A stretch of 64,000 nucleotides of DNA from Himantopus leucocephalus. Lineage: Eukaryota > Chordata > Aves > Charadriiformes > Recurvirostridae. Position numbers and translations under genes: made by a program. The stretch lies in contig RSEF01000003.1 in the NCBI GenBank assembly GCA_003993805.1, positions 40,113,755 to 40,177,754 of the forward strand. The letters run 5' to 3'. Below the pieces are notes generated by a model. It worked only from the letters and a program-made list of their open reading frames with translations. It searched no databases and was not told where the DNA came from. Positions 26,401-38,836 of the stretch are shown one piece after another; within the stretch, counting starts at the first letter, position 1; every line of letters starts with the position of its first letter.

Positions 26401-27335
26401 ATATACAGGGGAAGATGTTTGAATGGGTCTTTTCATTGGAAAGTGTTGACTTATGAACTGGTTTTTACAAGTTCAAGGGAACCAAAATGGTTGGTTGAGT
26501 TATTTGGAAATTTCTTTGCGTGTTAGAAAAAAAAAAACAAAAACAGCTTCCTGATTCCTAAAGAAAGAAGAACTGGTTGCCATCCACTTCTATTATGCAC
26601 CTACTAGACGATTAAGTGATCTGAATTTGCTTGCATTTCACTCCTATCAATTAAAGTTAAGTGGACATTACAGTCAAAATTACTTAATGGAAAAATCTGC
26701 TTTGAAGAAACCTTCTAATGGAGAAATTATTTTTTTAGATTCCCTAGGTTTGCAATGAGACATTCCTATGTAATATCGATGTAGATTTTTTTAAAAACAG
26801 TTATGAGTGAAGATTATAATATTCATATGCATCAGACTGGGAGTTGATCAAGTACTTGATGCAGCCAGGAAAATGAACGATATATGGTAAAGGGAGAGGG
26901 TAGTAAAGGGAAAGCCCCACGGATTCGTTCTCCAATTACTGCTAAAATGAGGTATCCCAGAATCCTGCCCTGTGTGCGTGTATATCAGTTATCCCTGTAC
27001 ATTTTGTTAGCAGTACTGATTTTCTCTTCAGCTATGTCTTTAGATTATGGCTGGTGCTCCCTGGACTAGGGTAAGACACTGTAAGTGCAATCAGATGAGA
27101 TTTGGTTACTGAGATTCGTGGCTTCCAGGTTTGATCTCCTGTTCTTCTGGTTGGCTTGATTTCTGCCCAGAAGTTTCAATGAATAAGTGAAAAAAACCTA
27201 GCAAATTTCACTGACAGTCTCAAGTGAACTACGACACCGACCTGCAGTACTGTGAGGGCTGTCGCTGGGAACTTACTTTGTGATGTTTACTGCACAGCAT
27301 CCCGACCCAGCCGTGCACCTGGATAAATTGTAGCC
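20443..27335. other. Non-coding DNA, no confident feature
   Basis: AT-rich sequence with short chance frames only. A minor tract with three TTTGGTTTG units lies near 24149-24186, and ttggagacat is repeated near 22934 and 22951. Confidence 0.5.
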
Positions 27336-27380
27336 AAGTGAAAGCACAGTGAAGTTAAAAGTGAAAGCACAGTGAAATTA
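27336..27380. repeat. Two-copy tandem duplication, 22-bp unit
   Basis: The unit aagtgaaagcacagtgaagt plus ta occurs at 27336-27357 and again at 27359-27380 with one substitution and one spacer base, a period of 23 bp. Confidence 0.95.
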
Positions 27381-30300
27381 GCACTCGGGAACTTGGAGTT
27401 CAGCTCGCACACCTGAGACCCTGCCGCACTGGCTTCTCATACCTGGGGGGTTTTTGGCACACGCAGAGAGTAAGATCCCAGCCTTTCACCTTGGGGTAAG
27501 AAAGGCTCGCAAACGTGTTATTAACTCAAGAGATTTTGTGCACTGTATAAGGCACAAAATCCCTGAATCTCTGACTGTGAGCTCCCTGTAGGCCACATCC
27601 CCGTTATTCCCTGTAACCTTTCTGTACTAAAGAACATATTGCAGCTGGACCTTTAAATGTTTTCCATTTCCCTCCTCTGATACCAGTATCTGTCTTTCTT
27701 CCTTCTTAGGCTAGGGGTTAGGTGTGCCCCCCATTTCCAGCTGACCTTCTCTTTGCCCACGCCAGCAAATCTGCATGTGTATTCATGTCTCCAGTTTTTC
27801 TTCTCCCAATGGCCAGATTTTTCACTCTAAGTAGGAGTAAGGCTTATTTTAATCTTATTTTTTACATTACAAAATAAAAGGGGTGAGAAGCTTTGCAAAT
27901 GTGCTAAATTACTCAAATGGAAAAAAAGAAGTTGAAATTACAAACTAAGTGTGTTGAAATAAACTCAGTGTGAAATCTTGCAGCACTGAAATTAAGGACA
28001 ATATTTCCAATTACGTCAGCATTTACTATTTCCCAACTCTCACATTTTTACAAGTAGAACACACGTTTTTATTTCTACTTCTCAGAAAAGCTTTTCCTCT
28101 TTTATATGAAAGGAAAAACAAGTATTGATGAGTAGAGAGGCTCTAGTGAAACATTGATTCATCTAGGTCCTATAATTTGAAAATTATTTCTAATGGCAAA
28201 AAGCTCTGCGGTTTATTACGCCTTTTTGAATAAGGTCATGGGAGTGAAATAGTAGAAACTCTTATTTCTGCTGACACTTCACGTCTCAGAAATTGTTTCC
28301 TCTGGTACGCTAACGAATCTTTTTGGTTTTTGCCTGTGTCTGACATAATTTACCTCTACCTTGGCAGGAAAAGTCGCTTCCTCCTGTGAGTAAATGAGTG
28401 ATAAAGGGCAGATGAAAGGGCAAAAATGTGCAAGTGCTATCAAACCCCTCATTTTTTAGTTTTAATATGCTGCAGCTGCAGATGTGGAATGTTTCTCTTG
28501 CAGTTGAAAGCACAGCCAGCATGGGAATATTGATGGGTTTACATGAATCCTAAAGAGTCACAGCTTATTTGTATTCACTAATAAACTGGAGCTTGGAGGA
28601 CACTGTATGGATACATTTTCAGCTGGAAACATCGTGAAACAGCAATAAAGATTAGCGAGAGGGATTGATGGGGAAACAGACATTTGGAAAAGCAAGCTCA
28701 GAGCAAAACAGGCTACAGTGAGATTTAAGCATTACTCTCCATTTCAAAAGCTAAGGTAAATATTAATACATAGCAGAATGACTGTGATTCAGAACTGTCC
28801 CTTGTGGATACATTTTGCCTTTTGAAAGTCTTACCAGTTCTCCGGCAACAATTAATATTATTAAGTGTCGATAATTAAGTTAGTATTTCTTCCTTCAAGA
28901 TCTTGGAATTCCTGTATGAATTCATAATTTATCACTAACGTCAGTAGAAATGCCAATAATCTGAATCTCTGAAATTGGGCCACGTTTGCTGATTAAGGGT
29001 AGGATTTTTGAAAAAGCTAGAGACACTGGATGCTAAATGCCTATTCAAAGTAAATAGGTACTTTTCAGTGATGGATAGGTACCCCAATGCTTTCATTTTC
29101 ATTAAGCATTTAGTTGGAAAATGTATTTTTGGCACACCGTGTTGAGAATGGCAGGGAAATCCAGCACCATTTTGATGATAAATTCACAACACAGCAAAAA
29201 AAATCTAGAAAATCCTGCTGTATTGGTTATAGACCAATTCAATTAAATCCTTCATACTCAGTGGTGTAGACACAAAGTAAATAATAAAAGTACGCTGAGG
29301 TTCCATTATATCTGGGCTGAAGCACCTTAGTTTTTTCCCCCTGATAGTGTTACAAACCTGATATGGTGGAGTTTGTCACTACTGGCGGTACCCATACACA
29401 TGATAGCTGGTTCTGACCTAATGGAGACCAAATGCACCATTAAAACGTAAATAAATGCATAAATAAATTGTGTTTTAACAATGCTAAGTAATGTGCATTA
29501 TTGTTTTAAAACAGTTGTATTCAGGGACCAGAGCAATGTTGTTTCTTATCTCTCTACTCAGAATTGCTAACACTGGTTTGATAAAAAATTCCACTTTTAT
29601 GCCTCCCTGAAATATTATTTGGACTGTGCAATCCTAAGAAGCAGAGGTGCGTCTGGTGTAAGTATTTTTGTCTCTGAAAGGAGCCAGCAGCCAGTGGTTG
29701 TGGATCCACCTTAGAACAGGACAGGGATACCAAGCTGCCTCATCTTCAAAACCCCCTTAAACATTGCTTCCAGATGTTACACTACTGCACCACCACATCA
29801 TTGTTTGGCCCCTCTGGTTGGACTGTATTACAGTGACATAGATCCTGCGTTCCTATTCACAGCTATGGTTCAATTTACTGTTACAAATTCAAATTAATCT
29901 TCTTGTGCTACAAGGGAAAACAATACATCCTCCTGATATGAATGAACTTGTTCTAATATGTCTTTTTTGAAAGCTCATAATATTGAAACGATTTGGACAG
30001 CGTTAAACTGGCAATATAGCCAATATAGAAGAGAAGATAAGACTTCAGGGCAGAGACAGGGTGAACACCCAGTTTACATTGTTTTTTATCTTGGAGGAGC
30101 TTGAGCATCTTGTTGTATTTTGTGCCCTCAAAAGTCTCTTTAACATTTTAAGAAAGAAATACTAGGAGCTCTCTTGGACCAAAACCTAAAATGCTAAAAA
30201 CTGCTTACTTCTTGGGAGACTAGGGATACCTGTTGTTTTAACTGACCGCTGATGTGATATTTGTCATCGCCTGTAGAGTCATGAGGGATTTATGACATAG

Positions 30301-31160
30301 AAGTTTTTGTGTGTAAGCAACTTTGAGCTCTGCTGCACTACCAAGGGAAGTAAAGCAGGGAACAGTGGTTGTAGTTTCTTTGTTTGTTTGCTTGCTTGTA
30401 TGTCTGAGAACAATACATTGAAGTGTACAGAAGAATTCAGGATGCAGGATCCTTGTAGCTACAAGGATTACGAAGAAATACCGCTTTGCTAGAAAAGCTG
30501 TGCATAAATATAGCAGCTTGGCACATCCCTGCCCTGTTCAGTCTTGTCTGGCTATTGCTGGCAATAATCATGTAATGCAACAGTGTTTGACCTCCTGAAG
30601 GCCAAGGTTTTTCAAACGTTGACACAATATTCACATGTTCACGTTCATTATAACATGGTTATGTGCCTTGCACATCACTTCTGGACTGACCCCTGAAAAT
30701 TATTACTTATCACTAAAATATGAATGTCACTTAAAGAGAAAAGATAAAAGAAGCCAGTCAGGATGTGGACTCCAGTCTCTTTATCATATTTCAGCACAGA
30801 TCCGCTTGAGGATCCAGCTCCAGTTTCCTTCCACGTGCCCTCTTCCCCTTTATTTCATGCGCATACAGATAAATCCAGGCAGTGCATTTTCCTTGTGCCC
30901 ACGGGTTTTTAAAGATACCATACCCTTGTTCACTTTCAGCGACTGCTGCCTCCCAAGTTGAGGCTCCCAGTGCAGCCAGCACCAGACTGGGTCTGTTAGC
31001 TGCCTGCTGGTATCACCCACGGGGATCAGTGTATCAGATGGGCCGCTGCTTATCTGTGCCCTTCTTCTGCTACGGCAATTCATTGATGTGAAGATAGGCC
31101 TGGGAACAAGTTGCTTTTCTTTTTCTCGTCTGTCATTTTTAATGTCTTTTTGCTTTATTG
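27381..31160. other. Non-coding DNA, no confident feature
   Basis: No exon or repeat recognised. A mildly GC-richer stretch at about 30780-31080 has overlapping frames on both strands without family resemblance. Confidence 0.5.
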
Positions 31161-31167
31161 AGCTTTC

Positions 31168-31490
31168 CCCGCCTCCTCTCTCTCATAAAAAGATACTGAA
31201 TCAAAGAGGTCCCGTGCAATGACCATTTCAGAAGCAAGCATAGTGGATTTGCTCTGACGCTTGCTCTGCAGCAGCTGGGAGGGCAGGAAGAAGGACTTGA
31301 CTCAGAGGCTCACGTGTTTATCTTCCGTCACCTGGCCTCAGCTCGCTGCGCCGAGTCACTGGCTTCTCCGTAACGCCTGGTCTCTTTGGAAACCTGATTC
31401 TCTTTATAGCTCTGTTCTTCATGCTACTGTACCAAGCATCTGCGATCAGATCTCAGTCTCAGCTGAAATGGTGTAAAACTGAAGTAACTG
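31168..31490 (+). promoter_or_regulatory. TATA-like promoter candidate with possible first exon
   Basis: A GC-box-like ccccgcctcc (31168-31177) is followed by a pyrimidine tract and CATAAAAAG (31184-31192), one base from a TATA box. A start would fall near 31215-31225. The next 270 nt are GC- and CpG-richer than the flanks, include a CACGTG E-box near 31311, and end near 31490 with ctggGTGAGG, which resembles a splice donor. If real, this could be a first exon upstream of the CHRM3 coding exon, on the same strand and 13 kb away. The M3 promoter of mammals is, to my knowledge, not classically TATA-driven, so I hold this loosely. Confidence 0.2.
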
Positions 31491-34285
31491 GGTGAGGGAT
31501 TTTTTTTTTTTTAATTTATTTATTTAACACAAGGTGTGGGTTTGCTGAAAGTCTGGGAGGCAGCGTGGCTTCTTCCTTCTCTTCACTCAGGTCATCGATG
31601 GCACTTTTGCTGTCACACATATGAGAAATAAGACATTGATTTGTTAATAATATATGCCAAAACAACTCTGTGCACTCGTCTTGCTCTCTAAAATACTGAT
31701 ATTATTAGCAGAACACTTGTTCTTTCCTTCCTACTCTTTGAAATTGTATTCTGCTATGACAAACAAAATTTAGGTTCCTTAGGATAGAGGTATTTTTTCC
31801 AGCAGCTCTCAAGCTATTATTTTTCTTGCATAATTTTGAATAATTCATCATGGAACATGTTTATTTCTGCAGAAGGGGGTTACAAGCCCCAGCTGTTCTT
31901 GACATCTTCACTCCATTGTACCTGGACTCTGCTCCTAACTATAGCTGTGGCTGTAATAACCTCACTTTCTTACAGAGTAAGCCATGAGGGCTACCATAGG
32001 AAGAGGGAGGTCTGATGACAGAGAATTGCTGCTCAAACTAATGGAAATGTCTTTTTATTTCAAGTGATTTTCTTGCTACTTTGAAATAGAAGAATCCTTA
32101 CCCCAGAAGGAATGATTGCCAGCATGCCCTCCCTGCTTTCCATGCTGACTTCAGGTTCCCATAAGGAGTTATCAGATTGCATCTTAATCTTTTTACCATG
32201 CTCTACCGATTCAGTTGTTTTACCTTCTGTCATTCCTTCCACTGTATTTTATAATCCGTGTTCCTTTTGTCTTTATCCAGATTGTTGTTGTTTGTACAGT
32301 GAAATTGCATGCAGGGCTCCAGGAGCTTTTAGCACACAAGCATTCACAAGCACGTGCAGTTTACACTGATCGTTCACTTTTCCCCTAGTACCCCAGCCCT
32401 GGGTGCAAACCCTAGCCGCACCTCTTCCTCTCCAAAGGACATCCCCTGGCCAACAGAACAGGTTTTTTAGGAGAACACAGTGACACCACAGTACAAGTTT
32501 CTCTCTGAACTCAGGGAAGCAGCTCACAAGTCCTGCAAACTGGGAATGCTGAATTTAAAACCTCTCTGGGAGCTGTTGTTCAGGTCATGCAGGCAAACAA
32601 GAGGCAGAGCATACACTAGCCTTTCTCCAGTAAGCCTTTCATCCTGCAAGAAATGGGAAGGTAGGTACCAAGAGCAGCAACTGAGGTTTTCATTTGTCCT
32701 TTGCTCTGACGTCCACCAGCAGGAATCCAAAATCCATTTACCTCATCTGGAGTCTGTCCACGCATTGCTGCAGATACTTACCTAATTAAGACTTCTCAGT
32801 CCTAGGACCTTCTACCCACATTTATCTCTATAGCACTGCCAAGAAAAGTTAAAAAAATAACAAACAAAATACCCTCCTGAACGGCAACCAAATAGGGAAT
32901 TCTCTTCTGATCCCCCAAAATAATCGGTCAGACAGACCCACAGCAGCCTGGAAGTACAGCTCACTGGCAAACCAAAGCATAGTGGGGCAGCTGGAAGATA
33001 AGGGCAGATGAATGGAAGGGAATACTTAATACTTAATGAAGAATTAATACCTACTTTTGGGTCAATGGGACTTGGTGAAACCACATGCAGCGTGTATCCC
33101 TATTCTTAGTTCAAGCATTAAAATTCCCCTGACCTTTCAGAGCAGGAGATATTTTTTCTAGGTGCAGATTCTCTTTCTTCTAGCTTTCCACTTCCTTTCT
33201 GAAAGTGACATATTCTACTTGTCATTTGAGCAACCCTATCAAAGCTGGGAGAAATATTTTCCTTATAATTTAGCTAGGACTGCTGATTTTAAGTCTTTTG
33301 TTGATTATCCTAGACTGTAATGGGTTTGCAAAATGCAGGTTTTATAGGCTTGAAAGAGCAAATGCAAACAATCATGAGTCTACTTTACCTTCTTATTTTA
33401 GAAGCAAAATCCTGTTACTGAGATAGCAACCTTTACAGCTAATGTAATTATATCTCCATGCCTTTCTATTTGCCATGTCAGAATGCGTGAATCCTCAGAA
33501 ACAGCAAGGAGGGAGTGCAGAGTGCCACGAGTGTGTTAGCTAGACAGCGAGTAGCAAACTGGTAGTGTAGTAGATGAATGGTCTTTTTTGTTGATGGAAT
33601 TATTTTAACATTTTAGAAGCATGCAGACGAAAACTTGCAAAGATATAGTTCAAGATCATTTATTTTGCAAAACTGCATATGCAAAACTTGAGGAGTGCCT
33701 GTGCATTACTAAATTCAGCTTCACATTATCCTTTCAAAGTAAGGTGATATTATTGTAAAGATCTGCATACGTCACTCTTCCTGTAGTGTGTAGAAACCCT
33801 GTGACAGAATTAGGAATACACTTGAGGTCCACATTTAATTTACTTAACTGTGAGTCCTTCTTTTTTCCTCCTCAGCCTTGTGCCTCCTTTACTATGTAAG
33901 GCAAGAGGGTCTTAAAGAAACCCACGCTCTGCTGTGCAACTGCGATTAATTGCTGGGGTAGGTCCATTCTGCACACTGAATGAAATCACTGCTTTGTGAA
34001 CATGTATTCTTTGTACTAGAACCGATTTTTTAAGGCTTTTGTTCAAAAACTTCAAACTCGGGATATATTTCAAGTAGGCAGAAAAGGCAGATATTCAAGC
34101 AAAGAAATAGATAGCAACCTAATGAAATGCTACTGGGAAGTGGAGCCTGTCACGAGGGTTACCAAGAGGCATTTATGTAGAATAACTCAAAATAAATTTT
34201 TCATTAGCACCTCCTCCCTCTCTGTCAGGACTATTTCCATTGGGCGTGTCTCCATTTATCTTGCTGTGTAACTCAAAAAAAACCC

Positions 34286-34306
34286 CAACAACAACAACAA
34301 CAACAA
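34286..34306. repeat. (CAA)7 microsatellite in an A-rich context
   Basis: Seven CAA units flanked by A-runs, which looks like an evolved A-rich tract. Confidence 0.9.
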
Positions 34307-35163
34307 AAAACCCTGCAATGAAACCCTAAAAAAGATTATAGCATTGGAGCATTATTTAATTACTTGTCTGTATCTGAGTAAAGAACAATCGCTTGCATGC
34401 ATTAAAATCCGCAGCGCCTTCTACCACTAATTTCCCAGAGACTTAGAAATTCCTGGCAGCATGCAAGCAGGGGGTTGGAGTTTGGAATGGACCTCTTTGG
34501 TTTACAGAATTCCTCCAGGACTTTCAGATGTGTCTATTCCAGGAAAAAAAATAAGTTAAGTTAGGCTACAGCACAAACCACAGTTTTTGGTAATTTGGCT
34601 GCTAGTTTGATTCAGACCAATATTTAGATGACACACATTTCTTATAGCTGCTGTCCCTATCAAGGAATAGATATAATTTGGTTGGTTATAATCTCCATGT
34701 ATAAGACATAGGCTTTATGAGCCACTGGTTAAGATTTTGTTGCAAAGTCCAGACTTCTGCTTCTGAATAACTGTTCTGCCACCTAGTGGGTATTAAACTA
34801 CACTTTTAAACAGATGGAAAGTGATTTAAAATATAGCGGTGAATAACGAAACACGGTGTTTATACAAATATTTCCAGTGACATGTTAAAACAAAGCATTT
34901 TCCCTTTTTGATTATTTAACAACGTGTTCCATTAAGGTAAAAAATATTCCGTTTCAACTATATCATAGCATTTTGCTTACAATTGTGTTAAAGCAATATA
35001 ATTTCTAAATAGGGGACATGCAGAGGTCTTCACCTTCCTGGCAATAGATGTATTCCTTAATAACTTACTAGCACATTTCATATGCTTTTATGCTTCGATG
35101 AAATTATCAGGATGAAAGGATATCCCCAAATCTCAGATGTTAGGAATTTCCATACTGTAATAC

Positions 35164-35183
35164 AAATAAATAAATAAATAAAT
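35164..35183. repeat. (AAAT)5 microsatellite
   Basis: Five uninterrupted AAAT units. Confidence 0.9.
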
Positions 35184-38100
35184 ACACGGAAAATGTTTTC
35201 TGACCAACTATGACAATTTTCACTTGGAACCAAATCAAATGCTTTAAAACATTATTATGACTGCATGATTTAAAGCATTATTTAGAAAAAATAATAAGCT
35301 ATGATTAAAAACATAACATTCTGACACACAGTTTCTCTCATAAATAAATAGTTCCAGTGTCCAAATATCTATATAGATTTCATTAGTTAATAACTATTTC
35401 TTAGCAATTTTATCCTCTAGCAGAAACCTCACAACAGTTGTTTGTTTCAGCTTTGTAAGTAAAACATCTGTCCAGTGTGGGAGTGCAGTAAACAGCAATA
35501 GTATTTCAATCACCAAAGCCAGTAACAATAAGTTTCCCTTAATAGGGTGTTTCCTAAAATTTTTCAAGTCACTTTATTACATCTTATGTAAAATTGCCCA
35601 ACTATCCATCATCAACAAAAGCTGTATAGTAGGTGGGCTGCATTTTTAGCATCTGCGTGCAATGCCATAGTTACAGTAGAAAATGTCAGCAATACTACAA
35701 TTTAGAAACTTTTAGGATTCTCTCAGACTCAAGAGAACTTTAAAGTCATGTTATTTAACACATTTAAATGTGTTATGTTAGAAATCTTTCATATAACAGG
35801 ACCTGACACCAGGTAAACATGGCATCTGGACCAGAGGCTTTGATAGCTCCTTGCCTTGATGTAAACACAAACATTTTTTATTATTTTCCCTGAAAAAATA
35901 ACAAAGCAGAGCTCATCTGCTTTCAGCAGCATTTGTCAAAAAATATCTGAGATTCAGCTTGAAGTTGACAGAAAATAATATTACTTTCCAAAGAAAAAAA
36001 CATAGTTTTTGAAAAGGCAGGAAATCAAAAGTGTAGTTTGAGTTTTTATTTATGTTTTTTAGTTTGGGCCATTTATTTTCCCTCTATGGAAAGGATTTCC
36101 AGAAAAAAAAAATTTTCAATTTTCTGGTTTCAAGGCCTGACAGCATTTTGTCATTTCATTTTCTTCTTGCAGACAAATGAAATTGAGAAGAGTGTGTCAG
36201 GTGTCAGGTGAGCTGCTTTAAAACTCGCTGCCCAGGCTCTCCGTCTTCCTTGATACTTGAAAAATGTTTGTACTGTTTTCCAGTTTTCCCTGGTAGTATA
36301 TCGTGTCAGTGAGCAAACAGTAACAGCAAAAATGTATTTTTTTATAGCATAATCAACTGATTACTTTGTTTTAAAGCAGTTCATTAAAGATAGTAAAGAG
36401 GTCTGCTAATGAGGTCTGTTGTTCCCTGTGAAGGCTCTTAAAGGCTAATATTCACATTAAGTATGGATTTTAAATGCATGCAAGGATTACTAAAAGTAGG
36501 ACTGGATTACAAATACAGTAAAACTTATTTGTTTTATCTAGGATTGGTAACGAGCTCTTCTTGATATTAATTTGCTCAAAAATGATTATTTTTTAGAGAA
36601 GGGTGCCATCTTAGTAAAAGAGGAGAAATTCATTTCACATGATCAACATTTTTAAGTGATCTTTAAATACCCCATTGAGAGGATTATCTGTGGAGTCAAT
36701 GGACAGTGTCTCATAAAGAGATAGCTGAGTGCACAGTGAAATTTTAGATGATGACTTCGATTCAACATCAGAATAAACAAAACATTAAGCAATACTATGT
36801 AAAAAAGTGTATATATAATGAAATATTGAAATGAAGTCTCTAAGATGGATAGTTTTTTAATCAAAGGAAAAAATATGCTCCCCTCATGCATAAAAGAGAT
36901 AATTAAATGGCTGGTATTCTTCTTTCATCTCAATCTAATACCATGTTTAAATTCAACATAGTAACCAACCCTTCAGCCAAACCTCCCTGTCCCCCGATAC
37001 CTGCAAAGTCAGTGGGTTGCTCAAAGTGAGTAGAGGTCTCAGCATTTGTTTGTAATTCTGACTACCTTTTGGATGGCATGTCTGTTTCCTCCAATATCAG
37101 TTAGAGAGATGGGATGTAATTCTAATAAAGCTCTCTGAAATAGAGACTGCCTGGAATTTAAATAATTTCCTCTGTTCATAAGAACGCACCTCATAGATTT
37201 AACTGTTTGAGCTGATAGTCAATATTTACTGTAATCTTAATTAAGCAAGACCTGATTTGCTCTGGTTTTCAAGCATTCGAAACTTGTAGACACATCCAAG
37301 CTCAGGCTTTTGAAGGTTTCACTTTATTCTGTATGAGTTGTTCAGACGATAACCACTAAGTGCACGTGCCCGAGAAAGAAAAGTACCGTTCCTCCTGCAA
37401 GTCTGCTGCTGCGACACGTGATAAACCTTCACTGCCCTTAGGCCATATCACAACTGAGATTAGTATCTCGTTTCTGAAGCTTCTCCCTGGAATCATTTTA
37501 GAGGATTTCAAGATAGGATTATTTTGAAACTAAAAGGCATGGAGTGAATGAGTATTGGGTCACTGAAGCTAAAGAATAAATAAATAATAAATAGCACAGA
37601 AACATTTATGCAGTAAATGTGGATAGCTGTTAAAATCATTGTTCTTTTAACTATGCAGACTAGGATGTATGTTTGTTATATATGGCATATTTGGGAAAAT
37701 TACACAAGAGAAAATACAATTCATGTAACAAATTCAATCTTACATGGAAGTCTTAAGTGCAAGGGATCAGAAATACACATCTGAATTTTTGAAATGACAA
37801 CAGATGCAATACGTCTGAGATTTTTTTTTCTTTGCTGGTCCTAGTGGTAACACAGTAGCTATTCTTACTTTCGTAGCTGTGTAAATAAACAGATATTTCC
37901 ACTGAAATCACTGGCCATAAAAACACATCAGTATTCAACATGCTATCATAATATAAAAACTCTCGGTGAAGGGTTCATACTACATGAAGTAAGGTGTTTG
38001 GAAGAGCAGATATTGTAAAAGCAAACACATTACAAGCAAACAAGGCCCGCGGTGGATGCTGCAGGTACAGCTGGGTGGTGTGAACTTAAGCCTCTCAGTC

Positions 38101-38684
38101 CAAGTAAAGGAGATGGTAGATGTTTGGCAAAAGCTAATTGGCAAATTAAGGCATAGAAGGGGCTCTTCCATTGCCCAGCTTTAGATACCAAATTTCCTGG
38201 CTGTGTTAGGTGGGCCGCCTCAGGTGCTCCCACTGTGGCGTCCTTATGTGTCCCAGCAGGAACACTTGAGGTAGCATCGCCCTGCCTCTCCTCTCCAGGA
38301 GGGATGCTCCCTTCTGCTGACTGCAGGTAGCTTGGTGCTGTGCATTAGGTGTTCTAAACTCTCCCCAAAGTAATGAAAACAACACATATGATTAAAGAAC
38401 TGAGTTCCTAGTTTGCTCGTGCTAGACCTCACACACTAACAGCAGCAACACCGTAAGCAAATAATAAGCAAACCTAATTCATTAATCACAAAAGTGATTT
38501 TAAAGCGCTGACATTAAATCTAAGTGATTTTAGTAAGCATAAGCAAAATATCTTTATGAATGGAAAATGGAAGAGCTTGCGTTGAAGTGTTAGTGGGATA
38601 TGTTTGATTGAGCTTTGTCTATATCAAGTTGATAGCTAATTAGTGAAAGAGACCATCTTTCCTTATAACAATATTTGGAATAAC

Positions 38685-38836
38685 GTGACAAAAGTGTATA
38701 TATATACACATATGCAGATATAGGTGTGTGTATATATACATATGCGTATATATAAACACACAGATATGTGTATATATATCTGCAAATATATGCATATACT
38801 TTCATCTGCAGATATATATACACATACTTTTGTCAC
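38685..38836. repeat. AT-rich imperfect inverted repeat, about 152 bp
   Basis: The outer arms GTGACAAAAGT (38685-38695) and ACTTTTGTCAC (38826-38836) are exact reverse complements over 11 bp. Inside, both arms continue with TATATACACATA-type sequence and a tctgcagata/tatgcagata motif that pair with small indels, and the centre is further TATATA/TGTGTA sequence. The whole can fold into a long hairpin. It produces Tyr/Ile-rich open frames on both strands that are not genes. Confidence 0.75.

Larger units (their letters stand above)
31491..38684. other. Non-coding AT-rich DNA with simple repeats
   Basis: No exon recognised. Poly-T at about 31500-31512, a (CAA)7 run at 34286-34306 and (AAAT)5 at 35164-35183 are the only defined elements. 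The block from about 34800 to 37000 is notably AT-rich. Confidence 0.5.
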
